A DNA stretch of 64,000 bases from Sipunculus nudus (lineage: Eukaryota; Annelida; Sipuncula; Golfingiida; Sipunculidae), in NCBI GenBank assembly GCA_026874595.1, contig CM049319.1, positions 64,534,417 to 64,598,416 of the forward strand. The letters are read 5' to 3'. The position numbers and the translations under genes are program-made. Below the pieces are notes generated by a model. It was not told the origin of the DNA and ran no database searches. It worked only from the letters and a program-made list of their open reading frames with translations. Below, piece after piece: positions 1 to 12,100 of this stretch. Position 1 is the first letter of the stretch. Each line of letters begins with the position of its first letter.

Positions 1-508
1 CTCATTATATTATCATATAACATAATTGCCTATGAAAAAAAAAATATTAATATAGATTTTACATAAAATAAGCCCAATTCCTGGAGGAAAAACATTTTTT
101 CTATCTATTTTTCCACTAAAAACATGAGGTGGTGTGATTTGTTCAAAAACTATTGGCACATCTATGAGCACTGTCAACTCGGCAGTGACGTCACACACTG
201 GGAAATCCCCTAAGACTAATAATTCTAGATCTCAGTAAAAGCATAGTATTTCTGCCTCTGTCAGTCCCAAATTTTCAGCAGAGATTAAAAACAGCATGCT
301 TTACTAGATCTGAGTTGTTGATAAAATTCGGTCCATGATGTCATATGTGTACCAGCCATTCAAATCAGGACAAATTCTGGGATCTGGATGAAATCCTCCC
401 ATCACACAACAAACACACATGGAATAGGTTTACTTAACCTTTAACACACAAAAAAACAGTGTTGGTGATCAAATTGCCAGAACACCTCAGGTTGTGCTGA
501 TCAATATA
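1..508. other. No gene seen
   Basis: AT-rich non-coding sequence, probably part of a GTF2H1 intron. Only short chance frames are present. Confidence 0.5.
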
Positions 509-720
509 CAGTCGGACCCTTCTAATCCGGCCTTCGATAGTCCAGCATTCGGCGTAAACCGGCACATTTCTTGAGAACGGATTTCCCACATTATGTTTTT
601 AGGTTGTAATCCGGCTTTTTGCGTAATCCGGCTCCGGCTCCAGCACAATTACCGAGAACCAACATCCCTATTTATGATAAACATCATTTACGTAATCCGG
701 CACGCCTCAGTGACTTCCCC

Positions 721-926
721 GCCGGTGAACATCAAACAGCTTACTGCCGGTCATGCATAAGTCGCACGCCCGGCAGAGCAAACAGACCCGCGGTTTCGGT
801 GTAAACTGATAATTAATTAGCTGTGACTTACCAGCCGGTGAACATCATACGGCTCACTGGCGGTCATGCGTGCAGAGCAAACAGACCCGCGGTCTCGGTG
901 TAAACTGATAATTAATTAGCTTTGAC
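721..926 (+). repeat. Internal tandem duplication of about 100 bp inside the pogo-like element
   Basis: Copies at 721-826 and 834-926 both start GCCGGTGAACATCA and end TAATTAATTAGC plus TGTGAC or TTTGAC. They differ by an indel of about 14 bp and scattered substitutions. Confidence 0.75.
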
Positions 927-1030
927 CGAATGATTGTTTGGTCGGAAGCGTCGACCCATCATACATGAAAGGGTGTATTGGTCTCGCTTGTTGATTGCAA
1001 ACATAAACAACGTGTCAATGTTGAGTAGAT

Positions 1031-1201
1031 ATGGTCAGATACGCGAAGACGAAGCCCCAGGATTTCGGCGAGCGGGATTTGCTGCTACTGCGAGACATGC
1101 TGTCTAGACTCAATTCAGCCGCTCTCCGTGACAACAAGCAGTGCACATTGGACAGATACTTCAGTGCAAGTAACTCAGTCATTTACCCTGGTGAAAACTA
1201 G
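1031..1201 (+). pseudogene. C-terminal fragment of a Tigger/pogo-type transposase
   Basis: A 56-codon open stretch ends at TAG 1199-1201 and reads RDLLLLRDMLSRLNSAALRD, then KQCTLDRYFS. The pattern of an LxxLxxML helix followed by K-Q-(S/C)-T-(I/L)-x-x-(F/Y)-F is the usual tail of Tigger-like transposases. DDE residues and the DNA-binding part are missing, so it is a 3' remnant inside the non-autonomous element. Confidence 0.6.
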
Positions 1202-1542
1202 TCACACTGTGTAAAAATGTATATGGACATTGTATATAGGTGATGATTCTGTAATTCCTCCGATTTGCATTATTTTTTGTATTGATACATTCTGCTGGAA
1301 CTTTTGAATAAAGTTTATTTGCACATTGTTTAAAGTGTTTAATTTACTTTTATTATCACTCAATTTTTACTTTATGCATAATATAATTCATTTTTAATTA
1401 TAATCACAGATACGGCAAATATTGCTCTTCCCTGGGTTTGTGTTTTTAGCTGTGGGTGTCCCTGATACGTAATCCGGCAAACTGCATAATCCGGCATAAT
1501 TCCAAATCCCTGATGGTGCCGGATTAACGGGGTCCGACTGTA

Positions 1543-1895
1543 TATGCAAAATGGTGTCCGAACCGTCAACCAGCAAAACATGCCACATAAAATGAAAATT
1601 ATGGAACTAGCGGGCCTTGGGGTACCTTGCACCTTTACCCTGGCTAATTAAACTTCAATGGGACATCAAAACCAACAGTACTCTTTGTGATGACTTTTAT
1701 TTACACTCTTTGCAACATTGATCGATTAACAACCTTGACAAAACCTTTGAATAAATGAATCCCGCGTCGATGTTCACACAGCCTGTACGCGTACTCCAAG
1801 GGTCCTGCAGATCATAGTATATGCACACTGCTGCCCGAACTGTCTGCTAGCAAAACGTGCCATATTAAAGGATTAGGGAACTAGCTGGTGAGGTT
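1543..1895 (+). repeat. Pair of diverged ~75-bp repeat blocks
   Basis: 1543-1617 and about 1819-1892 share TATGCA, CCGAAC-GTC, AGCAAAAC-TGCCA and GGAACTAGC in the same order. The first copy starts right at the edge of the pogo-like element. Probably two copies of an older local repeat. Confidence 0.5.
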
Positions 1896-2778
1896 ATGAC
1901 CTTTGAGCGCCATCTATTGACAATGTGATGAACGAAGAAGTATCTGAACGTGAACGCAGGTTTAATTGCTGAAGAATGTATGGTCTTTGGTTATCTTTTG
2001 TTTTACAGTTTATTTTAAAAGAAATGATATGTTCGAGAAATATCTTAAAATAATGTTTTACCAGTATTGCAGCCATACTCAAATACAGGTACAATCGTTA
2101 GTCTGGTTAGAGTGCATAATTTGGCGAGTGAATATCAATCTTTTATCAATCATTGCATGAAAATGGCTGTGGTTTATAACTGTCTCAGAAAAGTTTTATA
2201 ATACATATAAGCCTGTTTAAAATATCAATTTACATTTGATAAAATTAACAATGAATAAAAAATATAACAAATATGCAATATCATAAAATGTACGTTCTCA
2301 GTATTCACTTCCTCCTTCCTCAGCCTTTTATTGCCCATTGCGCCTCAATGGGCCCAGTCTCTTGTACATGTTCGAATTTAGCCTAACCTGCGTTTTATAG
2401 CCGCATCCCTTGTTGAGAAATATTAGTCAGGATTTTAAGCTGCACGTCTTATTTTATGGCCGCGGCGGCAAAACGCCGATCTATGGTATAAAGTGAAACC
2501 CTGGGCTGCGGACAGCCTTTTGGGGAAGACACCCTGTGTAACGGACAGTCTTTGGAACCACCAAATGTTTTATCTATTTAAAGAACCCTATTCAGGACAA
2601 CAGACATTTTTGTCCGCCCAACAGTTAAAACCACTTAAAGAGATAAAGAGATCATGATCTTTTATAACAAATTGCTTTCTGCATTATTAACACAATCAAA
2701 CAGTGAAGCTTGCTAGTTCTTTTTTTAGGAGACAGATGTACAAAGTGATGCAATGACAAATTCTTTTGTGCATTTTAG
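1896..2778. other. Non-coding; intron upstream of the first GTF2H1 exon in view
   Basis: No exon, RNA gene or complete transposon recognised. A short CpG-containing patch at about 2450-2530 has no recognisable coding content. Confidence 0.5.
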
Positions 2779-2976
2779 GGTTACGGGGTCAGTGGAGAGG
2801 AGAAGCCAGGACAATCCAATGCCACAAATGCGTCATTAATTAAAAGATTTAATCAGCATTCCATGATGGTTCTTAAAGCTGACACCCCAGCAGTAGGAGC
2901 GTCAGACAAGGCAACAGGCTGCACAAATGGTCTCAACAGCAAACCTGGACAGACCAGTGAACCCCCAGAGAAAAAA
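2779..2976 (+). CDS. GTF2H1: GTF2H1 exon (internal, first in window)
   Basis: Acceptor TTTTAG ends at 2778 and donor GTAAGA starts at 2977; 198 bp, phase 0 at both ends, 66 codons. LIKRFNQHSMMVLKA matches the p62 segment that follows the BSD domains. The rest is a variable linker rich in S, T, G, P and K ending PPEKK, which corresponds to the poorly conserved region before the conserved C-terminal part. Confidence 0.85.
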
Positions 2977-5900
2977 GTAAGACAGCTCAAATTTTTAGCT
3001 CACTATAGCCAGAATAGCCTGTGCCATGGCGATGCTGCATTCAGTGTCCATCAGTCTGTCCATCCGGCATTCCTTCACAAATCACTTAAAAATGTTCTTC
3101 TTTGTTTCTTAACTAATTTTGTTTGTTCTGTATGATAGGGCTAGGTATGGGCTTTTATACTTCCACACAAAATTTTGAATTTGATTAATTATGCAAATTA
3201 ATGCAAACTTTTTCAAACCACAAAAAATGCTTATTTCCAGACTGATTTTGTTTATATTATCTGATATGGCTAGATGTAAACTTTTAAACTTCTGAACAGA
3301 ATTTTTTCATCATTAATTAAGCAAACCACCAAAAAAAAATGCTGCTCTGTTTCTTGACCCATTTTGATTTTTTTTATCTTTTAAATTTCTACACAGAATT
3401 TTTAAAATTAATATATTTTGCAAATTTATGCAAACTTTCTCAAAATTATGCTTCTCCTTTATTTCATGACCAATTTTGAGTGTGTTTGTTTTATCTGATT
3501 GAGCTTGGAGCTGCCTTCAACTTTAAACTTTAACACCAAATTTTGATCCTGCAGGTGGTATATGGTATCGGCAGTGTCCATGTGTATGTTTTGCACACTC
3601 TTTTGGTGTTGCCACTATAACTCACCAGGTTTTGATGGATCTTTGAAATCAGTCTGTGTAATGTAGAATTGGTGTTTTGGCTTATTTTTATAAAAAGGGT
3701 CAAGGGATTATCTATTATCACTCACTGATGGTCATTTTCAAACAAATCTGGCTTCAACTCCCGGTGATGCCATAATAGAAGACACAGGTAAAGTTTGAAC
3801 AAAATTCTTGTTTGTTAAAAACTCTCTCCTAATATAATATGCGTATTCTATTAAAAACTTTATGGTATCTTTAATTGATTGATTGACAACAGAACAGGTA
3901 TCAGAATGGGCCCTTTGAAGACATTAGCAAATCTCTGAGCTTCAATCATGATTTCATCATTATGCCTTTGAGGCAGGGTTCATTGCTTTAACCATGAACA
4001 CTACATCCTAACCCTGTTTCCTTTAAACTTAGTGTTAGAGACAAACCTGACAATTATAAACTCATTGGTAAAAGTGTAGTCATGGTTACCTGCCTAAGAC
4101 TGGCTTCTTTACTGATGGTCTGTCCTTATTTTTAGCACTCCCATGTGGAGCTTACTTGATGATTCCATCAGCATGCACAAATTTTATAATATTCACATAA
4201 AAATGAGACAACATCAGTGCCGCTCACCATGGAAGCATTAAGGAAGAGTAAAGCCAGTTTGCAGCAGGTCACCTATACTACACTTTTACCAACATATAAA
4301 GGATAAAGGTGAAATTACTGGCAAGGGTCATATATATCATTCTTATTGTATTCTAGACAAAGTTAAAAGAAAAACTGGAGTATGACGATCTAGAAACACA
4401 AGCTCAAAGTAAAGGTCCAGCCTTGAACCTCACCAGGCGTGACCGATACCTGCATGGTCCAACCCCGGCAGTCGCTACTCAGTACACAACAAGTGATGAT
4501 GTTCTACACGCCTGTCACGCACTGTCTCAGGAGATGGTGGCGTGGAACCCTGCCCTGCCATCAGTAAGTATTATATGATCATAATAATCTATATTATAAT
4601 GGACAGTGGTAATAGTCGACATTTGCCATGCAACTCCACTGTGGCAAATTTTGGTCTTGAACTGCTGGGAAATTGTGCACTAAGGTGGGGGATGTCATTA
4701 TATTAGAATTTACTCAGAGGATTTGAAAAAGTGTGACCTTGAACCTGATCTGCAAGGTCAAATCTATGGAAATATGTCAGTGGTCAGAGGTCTGTATAAG
4801 ATATTTTGTGAGTATTGTTTGCAGTATAATGGCTGCAGATATATTTACCTCTTAAGTATTTTGTTATTTGAACTTTGTTTTTAGGTTATATCTGGTAATA
4901 CAGCAGTCACTGTTCTGGGAGAGTTGTCACCAGGTGGCGCTCTAATGCTGGCCACATCACAACAGCAGCTAAATCGTAAGTAAAATGTGACAGTCCTTCA
5001 CAGTGTTTTTGTACGCTATGGTCAGCTTTATGTTCAGGCCATCCTTAAAAATTTCTGTGTTGGGGCTAACATTGGTCCCAAAAAAGTAATCATGTAGGGA
5101 GGAAAAAATAATTTTTTAAAGGAGGATCTGGAGTTTACTACACTTTTTTTAACTGGATATTAGCATATGTAAGGTTTGTGTCAAATTACATACCCGTACC
5201 CCATTCATTCCTTGCCTCGATACCATTGAAACATGCACAACAGAGTATCATTGAATATATTTTGTGTTTTTATTACAGGCTTAAAATCCTTTACTCAGGT
5301 TCAGTATGTTTTAGACATGCCTTATAGTACTTTTCCAATAATGGTCAAGGATGTTATAATAGAAGCATTATAATTGATGTATATCCCATTGCACAGGTTC
5401 CCATTAGGCCTGTTAGCCTTGTTCTGGATCTCACATAAATTTGCAGACAATTTGATTTTGTGTTGGATGCGAGTACCAGTATTGTATGAATGAGTACAGT
5501 GTTAGATTTCCTTTGCAAGTGAAGAGGTATAATTAAGAGGGATGGTTATTAATGAACTCTATAGTAATAATAATGCCTAATAAGGTAGTAGAATATATAA
5601 AATGTTTATATAAATATATGTAAAATTGTACTTATTTGAAAGATGTATATTGGACAACGGTACCCTGATTATGCCACTCACTTTCCGCAGATATCCCTGA
5701 CAGCCAGTATGTGATATGGAATGCCATCGTCAATATATAGTCCTTATTTGTGCATGATATTTCATGCAAAATGTAAAAAAAAAAACAGCCAAAATTAATC
5801 AGGCCTTGAGACTCCAGAGTATCAATGATTATTTTAACTTAGAGGGTATTCATTGTATCCCCAGACAAAGTCGGGGTATACTATGTTTTCATACCGGTCC

Positions 5901-6081
5901 CCCCACCACCGCCGCCGCCACCGCTTAAAAATCATGTTGGCGCGATAACTCAAAAAATATTTCACAGATCTGAGCCTAGGAGCGTGCTGCGTTTATTTTT
6001 CATCACTATTTGTACAATCCATGTAATCTAAATAAGTTTATATTTAGATATATATGTATATATATATTATATATATATATA

Positions 6082-6142
<61 letters not shown>

Positions 6143-9100
6143 ATGAAGAAAAAAATCACTGTACATTCACTACGGGTTGTTCCACGAGATACAACCCGTT
6201 CATCAGGAAATGATGAATTCCCCTGACGGTCTGGGGTTTTTTCCCCGGGTCCATTGTCTTCCTGGGATGTGTAGCTCCATCACCGTTTGAGAACCCTCAG
6301 TTTGTCCTTAAGGCAATCGCTGTTCCAAATGTGCTATGTTCATGCTGTGCTTCATCCTCTCAGCCGGCTAGCATGGGCATTTCTATTTCCCGCCCTACTC
6401 CGTCCGTCCTCCGAACGGTATATTCGGTTTGTTTAGGGGTCCAGCGTCTATCTTTTTTACGCCCTCCTGTTGGGGAAAATTGTGGCCTTGTGGATATTTC
6501 CAATGTTTGTCCACAACGCCACTGGCCCTACCCCTGTGACGGGCCTGTCAGTTCTCCCATCTCTGACCGATGGCCTGGTTCATACAGCTGATCGCTCTCA
6601 GGTGCTCCACTTCGCGCATGGGCTCAATTCCCTTCCACATGATTTTGCTCTCAGTCCTCATTCTCAGATACGTAAGGTTCTGGCACCCCGCCATGTCACC
6701 TCTTCACCACCATTCACGGGGAGGGAACGGGGGAGTTTTAATGAGAATAATGCAGATAAACCTTGTGGAGGGGATACCTACCTAGAAGCAGCGGGAATGA
6801 GAAGAAACATCACTGGAGTGAAGACGGTGTCGGAGAGGTAGTCACAGGAAGGAAAGAGGACGGTGGAGACGACCTGGAGAAGGCTATGACTTCACCTGAC
6901 GCGACAACAGGGCCCAAGGCGTAAAGGCCCCAGTCTTGCAGTTTGATAGCTCGCAGATAAAATGGTGTAAAGGGGGATGGAGGTGCCAAAAACCCTTCTT
7001 AACAAGATGGTTGGGTGAAATTCCAGATAAATGGGCGAAGGAGGTAGAGACTGCCCTGACGTCATGAGCTGCGACCTGACGTTGCGCCAAGGTCGAAGGT
7101 GATGCAGATTCATACACAGACATGATGGTAGCTTTGAGCCATGCACTGATGGTGATAGGGATAATTTCCTTTTGAAGAAGTAGTGATTTTGTGGAAATAA
7201 ACATCTTCATGCCCCCCCCCCCCCCCCCAAAAACAGAACTGGTAGCTTTAAAATAATAACGTAAAGCACGTACCGGGCAAGTAGGGGCCCCAAACTGGTA
7301 CTGGCCGGTAGGGAGGACCGGAACATGCCAAGCAACGGAGGATCATCAAATTTGTGGTACTTCTTTTAGAAGGCAGGAGGGAAACCATCATTCAACAGAA
7401 GGCAGAGGGAACAGAAGGCAGGGGGAACTGGAAAGTGGCAGACATTTCATCGGCTGCAAATAGTGTGAAGGTGGAATCGGCCACTAGAACATGAAGCTCA
7501 GAGCGGCAACTGTAAGACTCAAGAGCGAGGAGAAAAACAGTATTCCTGGACACTTGAAGTATATGAGCCGAGCAAAGAGGCTCATATGGCGGGTCACATA
7601 GAACATGTAAAACCCCATCCAGACAACAGGAAGTGGATAGAGAGCGAGGACGAGAAGACTGCGCCCTAACCCCTTTGAGAAAGGCAGTCACGAGCGGATG
7701 GTGCATAAAGAACACAAGAGGGACCCAGCGGATGGAAGACCGACAACAGGAAGGATCGATAGCCTCTGAGTGAAGTACAGGACAAGTGTTTGCCCTGGAG
7801 GAAATAACGACTACCTTAACTTATGGATTGAAAGGAGAGGACCCGTGTTCATCAGCCCATCCGGAGAACATGCCCCACTGGGAGTCAGAGATCCGGCCCG
7901 AATAACAGGGATTGGGAGCTGAAGTAAGCACATCAGCTGTGTAGAATAAGGTCCTGTGTATTGAGGTGTCCGATGATATGAATCGGGCGCCGAGGGAACG
8001 TATGGAAAGACGGTAGAACGATCAAGATCTGGATTTACGGAGAAGGATCCGCGGCATAAACTGGGCGCAGGAAACATAAAGAGTAACCTGTGAGACCAGA
8101 CAGACGCGGGATCGGCCGTAAGAAGGCTGCAAGGGTGACGGAGGTGTGGCACGGACAGGGCGGGGAAGGAAAACGAAAAGCTCGAATTCTGGGAAACCGA
8201 GGCGATATAACAGTGCTCAAAGGTAGCCTAGTTGAAGAATAGTCGGCTGAGGAAAGGAAACACGGCAAGGATACAAACAGCTCTCCCTCCCAGTTCTGTT
8301 CCATACATCATCAAAAAAGTTATTACAGGAAATGGAAGTGTGACATAGATACATGGGAGAGAGGTGGGATGGGCGATAATGGGCCAAATAAGGGAAGAAT
8401 TTCGGTTGGCTTACTCTGGCGTATAAACTTTAACAGAGAAAATTCTCATTAATACTGAAAAGCTCACAACAGTTAACTAACAAAACCATCATTCACAAGG
8501 AGGGAAGGGGGGATTTGGATGTTATCTGAAACACAATAAAATATTTTTTACCCAAATGGTTCTTTTCAATTGTTGGCCATTCACTGGTATTTGGGCTGGC
8601 TTTGTGAATCAGGCTCACCTATTAACCCGGCTGGTGAACAGTGATACTGAGTACACAATCAAGATAAGAACACTGGAAATTATGATTCTAGCAGGGGTTT
8701 CCTTGCAGTTATATGACTCTACATATCTTATTATATTATAAATATTGAGCCTTTTGATGTGACAATCATTGATAGCTACCATGTGCATGAGATGCTAATT
8801 TGACTATGTAGTATACCTGACTGTTCACCTGGGGAGATGAGGTGTATTATTTTCACAATAATTTACATTTTGCAAATATAACAGAGTTGATAGTAATAAA
8901 AAACAGTATATATGAACAACCATCACTTATAATATTAAGGGAGGTGATTTAATTAGTGTTTGTTCGCTTCATCCAGCTATACACAGCTATACTCTATAAA
9001 ACACTGGTATGTTTAAAAGTAAGTTTCTGTCCTATTTATCCAAGCTTTAGACACCTTTAGACAGCCTTGAGAAATCATTAATTTAATATGTGCTGAATTT

Positions 9101-12100
9101 GTATTTTAAAAATCAACTGTCATAAATTGTTTATAAATGTCAGGAAACTGATCAAATATTAAAAAATCATAAAAGGTAAAACCATTACTTTTGATAGTTA
9201 CGATCTGTTTTATTTTGTTGTAAAATCTGGTAAAGATTGCAATTGGCTTGTTATATATAAACAATACTTTGGTGTTATTTATATATAGGTTCTTTTATTT
9301 TCCAATCATTTATTGCACCATCTTTTCTTCACATAACATAATGATTGACATTTGATGACCTTTGACCTTGACAGAGCTGGTGCCCCTAGACGTTCAACAG
9401 GAGGTCAAACAGCTTTATAATGCCCTGGCAGAGCTTCTGAGACATTTTTGGGCCTGTTTCCCAACTACTGACAAATACCTGGAAGAAAAAGTATGTATTC
9501 ACCAACAGTTTTATTTTTTTAAATACCTGTCTATGACAGGACATATTAGGGTATCCCTACAGTCCGTCCCTCTGTCCCTCCATTAAAACTTTAGTGTTGA
9601 TTACTTACATGGGCTTGATGGATTTTGACAAAATTCACCATAAATACTTACCAATAGATTATCTCACTAGCTTGATTCAAGCAAAATCCATGCATATTTT
9701 ATAAGGTCAGAGGTCACTAGACTACTTAGTGGTGTTGCCGCTATTTCTTACCAGGAATATGATTGATTTGTTAAAACTCTACAGAAATACAGTGAAGTCT
9801 CATTATTATGAACATGTTTGTCCCATGGGAATTAGTTCGGTAAATGGAATTTCCATCGTAATGAAATTTCGGAGTATGCAGGTTATGTGGTATGGCAGAA
9901 AATTTTTTAAAGCACACACGTTAACAGTCATCCATAAAGAACAATATGTTCATATAATATAAAACGTGTTTATTACCTACTGAACGTATATATAAATAAA
10001 AAAGTTACAACGTTAATGTACATAATGATGTACATATAAAGCAAAATTTACAACGTTAATGTACATAGTCTCTAGTGAAAAGGTCCATGATGCTAGCCTG
10101 TTTACATCCGTATGGTCAATCAAGCACTGTGGTGGCATGCCATAGATTCTCCAGTATGTTAGCCCTATCCTTGGCATCTGGTTGCTGTGCGAAGAACCTG
10201 ATCGTTGGCCTGCAGACCATCTCTGGCATCAGCCCTCTTTACTGTTCAACCGGCGAATCATTCATATTCGGCTTTGGTTTCTGCAGCTGAATCAACCGCG
10301 GCATACTGCTCCGCTGCCAGTGGCATTTCTATACCAAGACTCCTGATGTCTGCCTCCAGTGCCTGGACAAAGCAAATGTTATTCTCTTTGGGTGACCCTT
10401 GCTTTTCTGGTGTGGCGCCTGGAAAAATGCTGTATTTCGTTGTTGATGGCAGCCCCATGTGCTTCCTTGTCCGTCACCCACATGAAGAGTGCCTCCTCCA
10501 GAGAATGTTGACTTTTCCAACTTTACATTTCATAAGCCTTGCAAATGGTTGATAATGGTCTCAATAGAAGCATTCAGATGTGTTTTCTTGCACTGACAAA
10601 CTTCAGCTTTCTGTGCGGCAGAAATAGCAAGGGGATATCTCTTTGCTGGCGGTTAATCCATCCTGAATATTGTGGCGTATAGTGAGTCTGACAGTCTGAA
10701 GACTGAATGGTCATCGGGGTTAGATACTCTCCTATTTATACCTAATTTTATAAAGCTACATTGTTTGGATAATTATGTCATGATTGTTTGGCTAAACATA
10801 CTTTATGGTATCTTTCGATTCTCAAATAATGAGGTATGTGAAGAGGTTGTTTACCAAACAGTTTGACATGGATCTCACTTACTAATTAAGCAATAAGAGA
10901 GGTGTGAACAGGGGTACCCTCAACTGAGAGAGGGAATAAACTGCGGTGACAAAACCACTTGACTATGGGCTGGGTGTGAAAACCTGCCCTGTCATGTATT
11001 AATTAACTGGGCATTGTCCGCTGAGTTTAACAAAGATCAAACAACTGGGGAGACTTGGACATGACCGCCGCCAGTCTAATTCGTTATAATGATTCTGAGT
11101 ATAAGGGCGAGGTTCATTTTGTTTCATGTAAGTCCGTTCGGATCTGGAACTAGAGTTTTCAGTTATATCTAAGCAAATTAAACTTTCACTCATTCATTCC
11201 CTAAAGATTTGTCTGCAACTCGAGTCTTCTGTTGTAACGGACCCTGTTATAACAAGACTTCACTGTATTAATCAATATAATATCTCACCTAAGTTTGATT
11301 TACAGCAAAATCCATGCATATTTAATGAGGTCAGTGGTAACCAGACTTTGGTGGCTCTTTAAGGACTCACAAAGAGTCTGATGGATTTTCATGAAACTCA
11401 TTATGAACATTAACCAATACAGTTTCTCATCTGAATTACATTCTCAGCAAAATTCCCACACATTTAATTAGGTCAGAGGTCATAAGATCTGCTTAGGGCA
11501 TATTATGCACCATTTGGGGTGCTCTTGTTATAAACTGTATTTGACTTAATATGTATCCCTGCTGTAATAAGCACCCCTTCCATGATGTTGTGGTGCCTGA
11601 CAAACCCTTTTCTGCTGGCAATCCAAAATGGCCATTCCGTTTCAGTATAAACTTGAAAAGCACTCAGAGAGCGCAAACCTCTGCTAAGGCAGCTCATTAC
11701 CCCCCATATGGCCTTGTCAGAAATGCACTACATCTTAAAACATAATATAAAAGAAGGGGTCACTTTACAGTAAAAGAGACGCATTGAAATCAAGCACACT
11801 CGAGAAACATGTGGTGCCACCTGGCATGAGATCAGTAAACAAGGTAGCTCATTATCTCCATATGGCTTTGTAAGAAATGCATAATTTTTTCTTAAAAAAT
11901 TTCCAAATGGTGATCAAATCACCACCGAAATTTAATCAGTTGTTCCTTGTATCATGGTTGAGTCATCATGGATATTTTTATGAAAATCTTTAACTTTTTG
12001 AGTAATGTTGCTGACAGACAAACCAGCTATGGCAAAAACATATACCCCGGCCCTAGGCCAAGTTAATTATTATATAAATCATATATTCTTATTTAAATTG

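Larger units (their letters stand above)
509..1540 (+). mobile_element. pogo/Tigger-like DNA transposon relic
   Basis: The left end CAGTCGGACCC-TTCTAATCCGG and the right end CCGGATTAA-CGGGGTCCGACTG are inverted repeats. TA dinucleotides abut both ends (507-508 and 1541-1542), the target duplication of the Tc1/mariner/pogo superfamily. The interior holds further 'GTAATCCGGC' half-sites near both ends. At 1.03 kb it is too short for a full transposase; only a 3' coding remnant is left (1031-1201). The region is more CpG-rich than its surroundings, suggesting moderate age. Confidence 0.8.
6880..8310 (-). mobile_element. DIRS-like (tyrosine-recombinase) retrotransposon relic
   Basis: A GC-richer 1.4-kb block that is pyrimidine-rich on the - strand and carries remains of a DIRS-type tyrosine recombinase in several frames. 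No intact reverse transcriptase or RNase H was recognised, and the split direct or inverted ends typical of DIRS elements were not found, so the limits are approximate. It sits in the GTF2H1 intron in antisense orientation. Confidence 0.65.

Noticed and set aside
6010-6213. Tyr/Ile-rich + frame
   Set aside because: Translation of the (TA)n microsatellite.
6470-6841. 123-codon + frame in the GC-rich segment as a host gene
   Set aside because: No domain, and three overlapping frames of similar quality next to a retroelement relic; origin left open.
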